A stretch of DNA of 64,000 nt, from positions 1-64,000 of the forward strand of contig DAIUEJ010000009.1 of NCBI GenBank assembly GCA_036845225.1. Reading direction: 5' to 3'. The notes under the pieces were generated by a model. That model saw only the letters and a program-made list of their open reading frames with translations, ran no database searches and was not told where the DNA came from. The position numbers were made by a program, and so were the translations under genes. This stretch comes from FEN-680 sp036845225 (GTDB lineage Bacteria > Actinomycetota > Geothermincolia > Fen-727 > Anoxymicrobiaceae). This document shows, in pieces, positions 42,848 to 51,123 of this stretch; positions within the stretch are counted from its first letter, which is position 1; each line of letters opens with the position of its first letter.

Positions 42848-43525
42848 TCAACCGTTTCCTCCCTTGAGCGCCCGCGACGCGAGCGCTTTCGCGATGTCCG
42901 CGAACTGCCTGCCCCTGTGGACGAAACCCGCGAGGTCCCTACCCGTCTCGCTGTGTGACATGCAGGTGCTGACTTCGGCGATCGTGAATCCAGCGCGGTG
43001 GGCGTCGACGGTCATCGCAACCTCGACACCGAAGCCCTCGCGAAAAGGTGTGACCGCCTCGAAGACCTCCCGGCTCATGGCCCGCTGGCCCGATATCGGC
43101 GAGCGCATCTCCAGCCCGGTGAGCATCTTTATGCCCCTTCGGGCGAGCCCCTGCGCCGCTCCGACGCCCCCCCTCTTCGCGGGAGGCGGAAACGCGGCGA
43201 TCGCCAGGTCCGCGGCCCCGCTCGCCACCGCTTCCAGGAGTGCGGCGGCCTCCGCAGCGTGCGCTCCCAGGTCGCCGTCGATGAGGAGCAGCGTCTCGAA
43301 ATCCAGTTCCGGAAGGAGTCGGTTGAGCGAACCGCCCTTTCCGAGGTTGCTGCCGTTGACGACCACGGTCGCGCCGGCCGCCGAGGCCTCGAGAGAAGAC
43401 CTGTCGCCCGAAGCGTCGTCGACCACCACCACCCTCTCGACGCCGTCGAGGCCCAGAAGCGACGACACCGTGCTGCCCACAAACTCCTCTTCGTTGTAGG
43501 TCGGGACTACGGCGACGGCCCTCAA
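42848..43525 (-). CDS. Family 2 glycosyltransferase
   Basis: A GT-A-fold transferase begins VAVVPTYNEEEFVGSTVSSLL, with VVVVDDASGD and a DxD-like LLIDGDLGAH. GMEMRSP-like GLEMRSPISGQRAMSREVFEAV follows around residues 137-160. The 225-aa length lacks extra membrane segments, so it is like the soluble dolichyl-phosphate-mannose-synthase type. TTG start has GGGAG upstream. Its pairing with the MraY-like gene suggests that both build the same lipid-linked glycan; the sugar is unknown. Confidence 0.85.
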   Translation of the reverse strand: MRAVAVVPTYNEEEFVGSTVSSLLGLDGVERVVVVDDASGDRSSLEASAAGATVVVNGSNLGKGGSLNRLLPELDFETLLLIDGDLGAHAAEAAALLEAVASGAADLAIAAFPPPAKRGGVGAAQGLARRGIKMLTGLEMRSPISGQRAMSREVFEAVTPFREGFGVEVAMTVDAHRAGFTIAEVSTCMSHSETGRDLAGFVHRGRQFADIAKALASRALKGGNG

Positions 43526-43540
43526 GGAGCAGACATCTCC

Positions 43541-44380
43541 CTACGGTGGAGGCAGCATGCGGTTCGCCGCGCCGCCGCTCCCGTAGTGGCCGGGCTTGCC
43601 GGCCAGCGACATGTCGAGCGCCACCTCGCCGGGTACGGTGTCCACGTGGTCGACGGTCGAGATGCCGTGCTTCTTGTAGAAGAGGAGCACCGACTCCTCC
43701 GCGCTGCTGCCACAGACCCCGATCATCGGGAATGCGCTCGACACGAAGGTGTCGATCAGCGGCGCGTCGGTCTTGTCCAGGGCTCCGGTGTCCACCGGCC
43801 CGTCCAGGACAGCCCCGTCCACCGGCGCGACGAGCGTGCCACGCAGGTGGATCACGCCCAGTTGGTCCAGGGTGAGCAGGATGCTGGTGTTGCTGGCAGT
43901 GCGCAGCTGGTTCAATACTTCCGCGAAGACCCGGTTCTCCAGGGCCTGCTGGTCGGGAGGCATGGCGAAGAGGGTTGCCAGGTTGGCCATCACCGACTGG
44001 TCGCCGAACTTGTCGTGCGTCGCGATAGTGATGGTGACCTGCACGCTGCCCCCCGCCGCGGATATGCCATCGATTATGGCGGCGAGAGTGGCTTCGTCCG
44101 GATTGTTCCCGGTGAGGATGGCGTAGGTCTTGCCCGGCAGCATGTTGGCGATCATGTACGGCCGCGACTCGTCGGCATACCGCCTGTAAGCCTGCAGGTC
44201 GTTGTTGAGCGAGGTGTTCTTGTCCCTGATCTCACCGAAAGTCGTCTTGAGCGACTTTATCTGCGCCTTCTGCTCGGCCACCAGGCCACGCTCCACCAGG
44301 GTGGTACCGAGGAGTATGCCGATGCCGAGGGCAAGAAATACAGCCACCAGGGATATCACGTGGTAGCGCATGTCGATCAA
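43541..44380 (-). CDS. steB: MctB/SteB-type membrane protein (copper transporter family)
   Basis: The family (PF11382; MctB of mycobacteria, SteB of corynebacteria) is annotated as a copper transporter or as the SteA partner in cytokinesis. One N-terminal transmembrane helix (residues ~6-30, MRYHVISLVAVFLALGIGIL) is followed by a coiled-coil stretch (~35-70) and an extracytoplasmic domain with DQLGVIHLRGTLVAPVDG. The protein is ~279 aa. TTG start has GAGAGGTG 8 nt upstream; ATG three codons later also works. It lies next to steA as in other actinobacteria. Confidence 0.85.
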   Translation of the reverse strand: MIDMRYHVISLVAVFLALGIGILLGTTLVERGLVAEQKAQIKSLKTTFGEIRDKNTSLNNDLQAYRRYADESRPYMIANMLPGKTYAILTGNNPDEATLAAIIDGISAAGGSVQVTITIATHDKFGDQSVMANLATLFAMPPDQQALENRVFAEVLNQLRTASNTSILLTLDQLGVIHLRGTLVAPVDGAVLDGPVDTGALDKTDAPLIDTFVSSAFPMIGVCGSSAEESVLLFYKKHGISTVDHVDTVPGEVALDMSLAGKPGHYGSGGAANRMLPPP

Positions 44381-44397
44381 GCGGACGCACCTCTCAT

Positions 44398-45573
44398 TCA
44401 GATAAGGTTCTGCAGCTTCATGAGCCAGACCTGGAACCGCATGGCCATCACCGAGATGAACTGCCGCGCCGGCTCGGAAAGCAGGATTATTATTACTATG
44501 ACCAGCAGCGCGGCGGCCGCCATCACCGTGAGGTGCCAGCCCTTCACCCTGGCGTGATATAACTCGCTGACCCCTTTGGCGTCCACCAGCGCCGCGCCTA
44601 TGCGCAGGCGCACAAGGAAGGTGCTGGCCATTCCCTTCCGGTCTTTGTCCAGGAACTCGATCAGGTTGTTGTGCCCCCCGACCAGGACGATGATCTCGGC
44701 GCCCTTTTCATAGGCGATCAGCATCGCGATGTCCTCGCTCGTCCCCGGGTAGTGGAAGACCGTGCTCTCGAGGCCCATTTCTTCGAGCCTTTCCCGCCCC
44801 GGAGCGCGGCCGTCGACGTAGCCGTGCACCACAAGCTCGGCCTTTGAAGCCAGCGAGTCGTCCGAGACGCTGTCCATGTCGCCGACGATCATGTCCGGTT
44901 TGTACCCCATCTCGAGCAGGGCATCGGCCCCGCCGTCCACCGCGACCAGGACCGGCTTGATCTCGCGGATGTAAGAACGCAGCGCCTTGAGGTCTTTCTT
45001 GTGGTCGTGCCCGCGCACGACAACCAGCACGTGGCGGCCGTCGAATCGGGTCTTTATATGGGGCAGGTCGATGCTTTCGAGCAGGATCGCCTTCTCCGCC
45101 TCCAGGAGCTCGACGGTGTTGGCGGCGAAGTCTCCCAGGTGCTTTCCCAGCCGCTTCTTGCTGTCCTCGATGCGCAGCTCGATCTCATCGAGGGTGAGGA
45201 GATTGCCGCGCGCGACGACCTCGCCGTCCTTGAGCAGTGCGTTCCCCTCGACCGTGACCTCGTCTCCCTCCTCCAGCAGCTCGAACACCCCTTCGCCCAC
45301 CTCGTCGATGATGTTGATGCCCGAGGCCACTATCATCAGCGGGCCGAGGTTGGGGTAGTTGCCCGTGAGCGAACAGGCGGCGTTCACCACGTAGAGCGGC
45401 TTCTTCTCCACCAGGGATTCAGCGCACACGCGGTCGATGTCCATGTGGTCGATTATTGCTACGTCACCCTCGTGGAGCCGCTTGACCAGGTTCTTCGTCT
45501 TCTTGTCCAGCCTGGCTACCGTTGTGCCGTCCACACCGGCAACCGGCTCGATGGTCTGGGCCGATGTCTTCAT
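44398..45573 (-). CDS. steA: Cytokinetic-ring-associated protein SteA
   Basis: SteA (COG4825) is a conserved actinobacterial protein linked to cell separation. It has a thiamine-pyrophosphokinase-like core with VLVVVRGHDHKKDLKALRSYI, LVAVDGGADALLEMGYKPD and VGDMDSVSDD (about residues 185-245). A single C-terminal transmembrane helix (about 343-363, VMAAAALLVIVIIILL) follows. The ~391-aa length is standard. The start is ATG 45573 or GTG 45582; GTGAGG overlaps both. It sits between recN and steB in the conserved order. Confidence 0.9.
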   Translation of the reverse strand: MKTSAQTIEPVAGVDGTTVARLDKKTKNLVKRLHEGDVAIIDHMDIDRVCAESLVEKKPLYVVNAACSLTGNYPNLGPLMIVASGINIIDEVGEGVFELLEEGDEVTVEGNALLKDGEVVARGNLLTLDEIELRIEDSKKRLGKHLGDFAANTVELLEAEKAILLESIDLPHIKTRFDGRHVLVVVRGHDHKKDLKALRSYIREIKPVLVAVDGGADALLEMGYKPDMIVGDMDSVSDDSLASKAELVVHGYVDGRAPGRERLEEMGLESTVFHYPGTSEDIAMLIAYEKGAEIIVLVGGHNNLIEFLDKDRKGMASTFLVRLRIGAALVDAKGVSELYHARVKGWHLTVMAAAALLVIVIIILLSEPARQFISVMAMRFQVWLMKLQNLI

Positions 45574-45605
45574 GGCCCTCACCCGCCTTTGTCGCCGACA
45601 TTATC

Positions 45606-47375
45606 TCACATAGGCCCACGGTCAACCTGAGAAGGACAGCCTCCCCTGCGCGACGACTTCTTCCTTTTCTCCGCGCGCTTGAGGATGTCCCTGGCGTGCT
45701 CGGCGGTCACCTTGCGGCCGCTCGAGTCCCCCAGCATCCTGCACATCTCAGCCACGCGGTCCTCGTCATCGAGGAGCGCGATCCCTGTGTGCGCGCTTCC
45801 GTCGCCGCGCGTCTTGAAGACCCTGTACTGCCAGTCGGCGAAGCTCGCGATCTGGGGAAGGTGGGTGACGCAGAAGACCTGGTGGTAGCTTGTCAGCTCG
45901 TAGAGCTTCTCCCCCACGGTCGCGGCCGCCTCGCCGCCGATGCCGGCGTCGACCTCGTCGAAGACCAGCACCGGAAGCCTGTCCGCTTCGGCCAGCACGA
46001 TCTTGACGGCGAGCATGACCCTCGACATCTCGCCGCCGGAAGCGATGCTCCGGAGAGGACGCAACGGCTCGTCGGGCTCCGGCCTGAAGAGGAACTCAAC
46101 CTCGTCGCAACCGGTCGGCCCGAGGTTCCCGGTGCCCGGCTCCGGCCGCGCCGTCGGCTCCTTCTCGTCAACCTTTACGCCGAAGCCGGCGCCCGTGAGC
46201 TCGAGGCCTGCCATCTGTTCCATCACGTCTTTTTCGAGGGATGAGGCCGCTCGCCGCCGCTCGCTCGCGAGTTTCCTGGCGGCCGCGGCAGCCTCTTTGC
46301 CGGCCTCGGCGACCTGCTCTTCTATCGCTCTCGCTCGCTCGGCAATCCCTCCGATCTCCTCAAGCCTGGCCGACGCCCTGTCCCGGTATTCGATGACCGC
46401 ATCGAGTGAGCCCCCATACTTGCGGCACAGCTCCCGGAGCGCGCTCAACCGGGACTCCACCTGATCGAGCCTCCCCGGGTCCGTGTCGAGCCCCTCCCTG
46501 TAGCGGCCGACCTCGCCGGCGACGTCCTCCGCCTCCAGCGACAGGGACTCCAGCCGCCCGGCCAGCGCTCGCAGCGACTCGTCGCGCGAAGCCATCCTGC
46601 CGATGTCTTCGACCGCCCGCGCCAGCAGGTCCCTCACCGAGGCCGACGACTGGCTGTCGGCGCAGAGCGTTCCCTCGACGCCGGATGCCAGCTCCCACAG
46701 CTCCCTCGAGTGCCGCAGCCTGGATGCCTGCGCCTCGATGTCGTCAATCTCTCCCGCCACGGGAGCGGCCGCCTCGATCTCTTCGACCTCATGGGACAGC
46801 AACTGCGCTTCCCTGGTCGCGTCTGCGCCGCCGGCGATCTCCTTGCGCTCCAAGAGCAGCGCGCGAAGGCGCTCGTACGCCCGCGTGTAGGTCCGCAGCC
46901 GCTCAAGGTGCGCCGCGCCCGCGTAGCGGTCCAGGTATCCGATGTGGGAGGACTTCATGAGCAGGGCCTGGTGGGTGTTCTGGCCGTGGACCTCGAGGAT
47001 GAGATCACCTATCGCCGCCAGCGTCGAAACGGGGCATAGGCGGCCGTTCACGGTGCAGCGGCTCTTGCCTTCACGAGGGAGCCTGCGGCCGAGAGTGAGC
47101 TCATCGTCGCCGTCCTGAAGATATCCCATCTCTTTCAGTGCCGCGAAGACCGCGGGCTCGCCCGAGATGTCGAAGGAAGCCTCGAAGACGGCCTCGGTCG
47201 CGCCGGTGCGCACCATCTGGGCCTCCGCCCGGTCACCCAGGAGCAGCCCGATCGCCCCGATCAGCACCGTCTTCCCCGCCCCCGTTTCACCCGAGAGGAC
47301 GTTCAGGCCTCCATGGAACTCGACCTCGACGCTTGAGACCAGGGCGAAGTCGGAGACCTTCAGATAAGACAGCAA
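45606..47375 (-). CDS. recN: DNA repair protein RecN
   Basis: RecN is an SMC-like ATPase acting in double-strand-break repair. Walker A is GETGAGKT (residues 29-36), then LEVHGQNTHQALL. A coiled-coil region spans ~150-420, and signature/Walker B motifs are SIASGGEMSRVMLAVKIVL and LPVLVFDEVDAGIGG. The 589-aa length is usual. TTG start has AGAGGAGG 5 nt ahead. It follows nadK by 10 nt. Confidence 0.96.
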   Translation of the reverse strand: MLSYLKVSDFALVSSVEVEFHGGLNVLSGETGAGKTVLIGAIGLLLGDRAEAQMVRTGATEAVFEASFDISGEPAVFAALKEMGYLQDGDDELTLGRRLPREGKSRCTVNGRLCPVSTLAAIGDLILEVHGQNTHQALLMKSSHIGYLDRYAGAAHLERLRTYTRAYERLRALLLERKEIAGGADATREAQLLSHEVEEIEAAAPVAGEIDDIEAQASRLRHSRELWELASGVEGTLCADSQSSASVRDLLARAVEDIGRMASRDESLRALAGRLESLSLEAEDVAGEVGRYREGLDTDPGRLDQVESRLSALRELCRKYGGSLDAVIEYRDRASARLEEIGGIAERARAIEEQVAEAGKEAAAAARKLASERRRAASSLEKDVMEQMAGLELTGAGFGVKVDEKEPTARPEPGTGNLGPTGCDEVEFLFRPEPDEPLRPLRSIASGGEMSRVMLAVKIVLAEADRLPVLVFDEVDAGIGGEAAATVGEKLYELTSYHQVFCVTHLPQIASFADWQYRVFKTRGDGSAHTGIALLDDEDRVAEMCRMLGDSSGRKVTAEHARDILKRAEKRKKSSRRGGCPSQVDRGPM

Positions 47376-47385
47376 GTCGCCTCCT

Positions 47386-48270
47386 CTAAAGCGGTTCTTC
47401 GCCGGCGGGCGGGCTCATGAACTTCCGGCGGACCGTGCCGTAGAAAGAGGTGCCCTGCAGCTCGAGTATCTTGACGGTGTCCTCCAGCGCGTGGAAATCG
47501 ATGGTCGCGCCAGGCGGCACCTCGACGTCGAGCCTCCCGTCGACGCTCAGCGACAGGCGCTCCGGCTCGCCCTCCACCGACACTGTTACCCTGTCGGCCC
47601 GGTCGAGGACCATAGGCCGCGAAAACAGCACGTGAGCGCATATCGGTGTCAGCAACAGGCACCGGACGTCTGGAGTGACGATGGGGCCGCCCGCCGAGAG
47701 GGAGTAGGCTGTCGAACCCGTGGAGCTGGCGAAGATGAGCCCGTCGCCCGAGTATCGCATGAAGAACTCGCCGTTGATGTAGGTCGCGAGGCGGATGAGC
47801 CGCTCACGCACGAGCTTACCGATAACGATCTCGTTCAGCGCGCGGTATACGCTCTCGCCGCCGTCCGCCCGCAGGGTGCACCCGACCGGCATCCTCTCGC
47901 TCACCACGTACTTCCCGGCAAAGATGTCGGCGAGTGTTTCCGAGACCTGGTGCGCCTCGGCGGCGGTCAAAAAACCCAGCTTGCCTATGTTTATCCCGAC
48001 CAGCGGCACCCCTCGGCCCCACACGACGTCGACAGCGTGCAGCATGGTTCCGTCCCCGCCGAGCGCTATCGCGAGCCCGGCCTCGCCAGCCTCGTCGAGG
48101 GTCCGGGACGGAAGGTCCAGCCCCAGCGCCGCGGCGTCATCCTCCAGCAGGAAGTAGGAGACCCCCGCGCGGTCGAGCCACCTCGAGACCTCGATCACGA
48201 TGTCCTTGATGCCGGACTTGCGGATATGCGGGACTATCAGGACTTTGTCGAACCCGCTGCGTTCTTCCAT
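47386..48270 (-). CDS. nadK: NAD kinase
   Basis: NadK phosphorylates NAD to NADP. The GGDGT motif is at residues ~71-75 and is followed by GINIGKLGFLT. The NAD-binding loop ALNEIVIGK and GDGLIFASSTGSTAYSLSAGGPIV complete the fold. The 294-aa length is normal. ATG 48270 is supported by GGAGGG 4-5 nt upstream. It lies between tlyA and recN as in mycobacteria. Confidence 0.96.
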   Translation of the reverse strand: MEERSGFDKVLIVPHIRKSGIKDIVIEVSRWLDRAGVSYFLLEDDAAALGLDLPSRTLDEAGEAGLAIALGGDGTMLHAVDVVWGRGVPLVGINIGKLGFLTAAEAHQVSETLADIFAGKYVVSERMPVGCTLRADGGESVYRALNEIVIGKLVRERLIRLATYINGEFFMRYSGDGLIFASSTGSTAYSLSAGGPIVTPDVRCLLLTPICAHVLFSRPMVLDRADRVTVSVEGEPERLSLSVDGRLDVEVPPGATIDFHALEDTVKILELQGTSFYGTVRRKFMSPPAGEEPL

Positions 48271-48300
48271 TGGCCCTCCATCCACGGATCGACCGCCGCC

Positions 48301-49086
48301 TCAGGCTTCCTGCTTCGCTTTCTCCACGGCGCCGGCCAGGTCCTCTTCGGTCGCGGCCCGGCCGCGCGAGACTTTGACAAAGAACTCCACGTTGCCCTTA
48401 GGCCCTCTGATGCGCGACGGCGTGACCGCCTCCATCACCAGGTCCTTTTCCTCAAGCCACCGCTTGAGCCCCAGCAGGACTTCCAGGTGCGTCGCCGGGT
48501 CACGGACCACGCCCTTTGGAGCCATTCCGAGGCCTGCTTCGAACTGGGGCTTCACCAGCGCGAGGACTTCTGCGCCGGTCTTCAAGCATGCTATCACGGG
48601 CTCGATCACCTTCTCGAGCGAGATGAACGAGACGTCGATGGTCGCGAGCCCTGGCTGGTATGGCAGGTCCTCTGATGAGAGCTCACGCGCATTGCGGCCC
48701 TCCAGCACGGTGACGCGGGTGTCCCGCCTCAGTTTCCAGTGGAGCTGCCCTTTGCCCACGTCCAGCGCGATCACCCTGGCAGCGCCCATTGCGAGCAGGC
48801 AGTCGGTGAATCCGCCGGTCGACGCGCCGACGTCAAGCACGTCCAGGCCACCGACGTCAAAGTCAAAATCCTCGAGCGCCCCCTCGAGCTTGAGGCCTCC
48901 ACGCGACACGTAACGCGATGCGGGCTCACGGACGTCGATGCTCTCCGATCCGCTCACCTGCGTGCCGGGCTTGACGTCGTCGCGGCCGTCCACCGACACC
49001 AGGCCTTCCATCACCGCCGCCCTGGCGCGCGCCCGGCTCTCGAAAAAGCCCTCGTCCGCCAGGAACTGGTCGAGCCTCCTCTTCAT
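48301..49086 (-). CDS. tlyA: TlyA family rRNA (cytidine-2'-O)-methyltransferase
   Basis: TlyA methylates ribose hydroxyls in 16S and 23S rRNA and its activity underlies capreomycin sensitivity in mycobacteria. It has an N-terminal S4 domain (residues ~1-60, RRLDQFLADEGFFESRARAR) and a FtsJ-like Rossmann domain. The SAM motif is LDVGASTGGFTDCLL, and SFISLEKVIEPV and LVKPQFEAG follow. The 261-aa length is standard. Its ATG shares a base with the dxs stop (TGATG). Confidence 0.95.
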   Translation of the reverse strand: MKRRLDQFLADEGFFESRARARAAVMEGLVSVDGRDDVKPGTQVSGSESIDVREPASRYVSRGGLKLEGALEDFDFDVGGLDVLDVGASTGGFTDCLLAMGAARVIALDVGKGQLHWKLRRDTRVTVLEGRNARELSSEDLPYQPGLATIDVSFISLEKVIEPVIACLKTGAEVLALVKPQFEAGLGMAPKGVVRDPATHLEVLLGLKRWLEEKDLVMEAVTPSRIRGPKGNVEFFVKVSRGRAATEEDLAGAVEKAKQEA

Positions 49087-50966
49087 CAGCCTTCGAGGGC
49101 CAGCAGCACCCGGGAGGCTACCGCCCCGGCCGACAGGCCCACCTGCTCCAGTAGCTCCGGGATCGACCCGTGTTCTATGTAGCTGTCGGGCAGGCCGAGG
49201 ACCAGCACCCTCGCCCCCTCCTCCGTGGCATCGACTATCGATTCGATCCCGCTGCCGTAGCCACCCGCCACGACATTGTCTTCCAGGGTGACGATGAGCT
49301 TCTTCCCGCTCGCGACGGAACCAACGAATCCTTCATCTATCGGCTTGGCGAAACGAGCGTTGACCACTGTGGCCGCGACGCCCTGCCCGGCGAGCAGCCC
49401 TGCCGCTTCCAGCGCCACCGCGACCATGTCGCCCAGCGCGAAGAGAGCCACGTCGTCGCCCTCTTTTACGACCTCGCCCTGTCCGTTCGCGAGCGCACTG
49501 GCTCCGACGCCGTCAAGCTCCAGCGCCTCGCCGCGTGGGAAACGCACTGCCACCGGGCCGCCGGCATCCAGCGCGAACCGCAGCATCGCATCCATCTCGC
49601 CGCCCGTCGCGGGTGCCATCACGGTCATGTTGGGGAGCATGCGCATGTACGATACGTCAAAGTACCCGTGGTGCGTCGCCCCGTCCTGCCCGACGACGCC
49701 GGCGCGGTCGACCGCAAAGACAACGGGAAGGTTGCCCAGGCATACGTCATGAGATATCTGGTCGAAGGCCCTCTGGAGGAACGTCGAGTAGATCGCCACG
49801 ACCGGCTGGAGCCCCCCGAGCGCCAGGCCTGCCGCCAGGTTCACGCCGACCTGTTCCGCGATTCCCACGTCGAAGAACCTCTGCGGGAACCTCTTGCTGA
49901 ACTCGTCCAGCCCTGTTCCGAGCTTCATCGCGGCCGTTATTGCAACCAGCCTGGGCCTCTGGCGCCCTAGCTCCACCATCGTATCGGAGAAGACGTCCGT
50001 GTAAGCGCGCGAACCGGCCTTGCTCTTCATCCGGCCGGTCGCGACGTCGAAGGACGAGACCCCATGGAACTCTGAGGGCCGCCTCTCGGCGTGCTCGTAA
50101 CCTTTTCCCTTCATGGTCACCGCGTGGATCAGCACCGGCCCCTCGATTTCGCGGGCTTCGCGCACCGTTTCTTCCACCTCGGCGATGTTGTGACCATCGA
50201 TGGGGCCGACGTACTTCAGCCCGAGGGCCTCGAAGAGCATCCCCGGCACCAGCGCGTGGGTGATGCTTTCCTTCACCTGCGAAGCGAGGTTGTAGAGGCC
50301 GTCGCCCAGGCCCGGCATGGTCCGCAGCACCTCCTCGAGCTCTTTCTTGAGGTGTGTGTAACCCGGCTTGATGCGAAGCCGCGACAGGTAGGCCGCCAGC
50401 CCTCCCACATTACGCGAGATGGACATCTCATTGTCGTTGAGCACGATGATGAGGTTCGACCCCAGCTGGTGCCCGGCCTGGTTCATCGCCTCGTAGGCCA
50501 CCCCTGAGGTCATGGACCCGTCCCCGATCACCGTGCAGATTGAGTAGTCCTCGCCGAGCAGGTCTCTCGCCAGCGCCAGCCCCAGCCCGTAGCTCAAAGC
50601 AGTCCCGGCGTGACCGCTGTTCACGACGTCGTGCGGGCTCTCGGAGCGCCGCGGAAAGCCGCTGATACCGCCTGACTGCCGCAGCGTGCGGAACTCCTCG
50701 CGCCTTCCGGTGATTATCTTGTGGGCATAGGCCTGGTGCCCCACGTCCCAGATGATGCGGTCACGTGGAGAGTCCAGAGCGCGGTGGATGGCGATGGCCA
50801 GTTCCACGGCGCCAAGGCTCGAAGCCAGGTGCCCTCCGGCGGTGCTGGTCGTCTCGATTATTAACTGGCGTATCTCCGCAGCGAGGCGCGCAAGCTCCGA
50901 TTCGTCAAGGAGCCGCAGGTCGCGCGGGGAGTCCACGCAAGAGAGGACCGAAGGCTTTTCTTTCAA
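49086..50966 (-). CDS. dxs: 1-deoxy-D-xylulose-5-phosphate synthase
   Basis: The first enzyme of the MEP isoprenoid pathway condenses pyruvate and glyceraldehyde 3-phosphate. The thiamine-diphosphate motif is IGDGSMTSGVAYEAMN (about residues 147-162). HLASSLGAVELAIAIH and WDVGHQAYAHKI are upstream. The pyrimidine domain has FDVGIAEQVGVNLAAGLA (glutamate), and DRAGVVGQDGATHHG follows. The 626-aa length is normal. TTG start has AGGAT ahead. It is the first gene of the dxs-tlyA-nadK-recN operon. Confidence 0.96.
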   Translation of the reverse strand: MKEKPSVLSCVDSPRDLRLLDESELARLAAEIRQLIIETTSTAGGHLASSLGAVELAIAIHRALDSPRDRIIWDVGHQAYAHKIITGRREEFRTLRQSGGISGFPRRSESPHDVVNSGHAGTALSYGLGLALARDLLGEDYSICTVIGDGSMTSGVAYEAMNQAGHQLGSNLIIVLNDNEMSISRNVGGLAAYLSRLRIKPGYTHLKKELEEVLRTMPGLGDGLYNLASQVKESITHALVPGMLFEALGLKYVGPIDGHNIAEVEETVREAREIEGPVLIHAVTMKGKGYEHAERRPSEFHGVSSFDVATGRMKSKAGSRAYTDVFSDTMVELGRQRPRLVAITAAMKLGTGLDEFSKRFPQRFFDVGIAEQVGVNLAAGLALGGLQPVVAIYSTFLQRAFDQISHDVCLGNLPVVFAVDRAGVVGQDGATHHGYFDVSYMRMLPNMTVMAPATGGEMDAMLRFALDAGGPVAVRFPRGEALELDGVGASALANGQGEVVKEGDDVALFALGDMVAVALEAAGLLAGQGVAATVVNARFAKPIDEGFVGSVASGKKLIVTLEDNVVAGGYGSGIESIVDATEEGARVLVLGLPDSYIEHGSIPELLEQVGLSAGAVASRVLLALEG

Positions 50967-51039
50967 GTCATCCTACGTTTCGCGGGCCGATCGTCCGTGC
51001 GCGGGACCGCAAACCTGCTCAGGTCCCAACCTCAATCTC

Positions 51040-51045
51040 ATTGTA
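51040..51045 (-). promoter_or_regulatory. Candidate -10 box of dxs operon
   Basis: TACAAT on the minus strand lies 74 nt before dxs. No good -35 box is seen, so support is weak. Confidence 0.35.
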
Positions 51046-51108
51046 CAGAACGGCCCGCCCCACGTACAGCGAAGGCGCTCTATCAAGGGCAAATGCAAAC
51101 CAACCGTG

Positions 51109-51117
51109 TGCTAGAAT
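51109..51117 (+). promoter_or_regulatory. Extended -10 promoter, probable leaderless transcript
   Basis: TGCTAGAAT is an extended -10 box (TGn plus TAGAAT) ending six bases before the ATG of the M28-like gene. The spacing predicts transcription starting at the AUG itself, and no Shine-Dalgarno is present. Confidence 0.6.
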
Positions 51118-51123
51118 ATCGCC

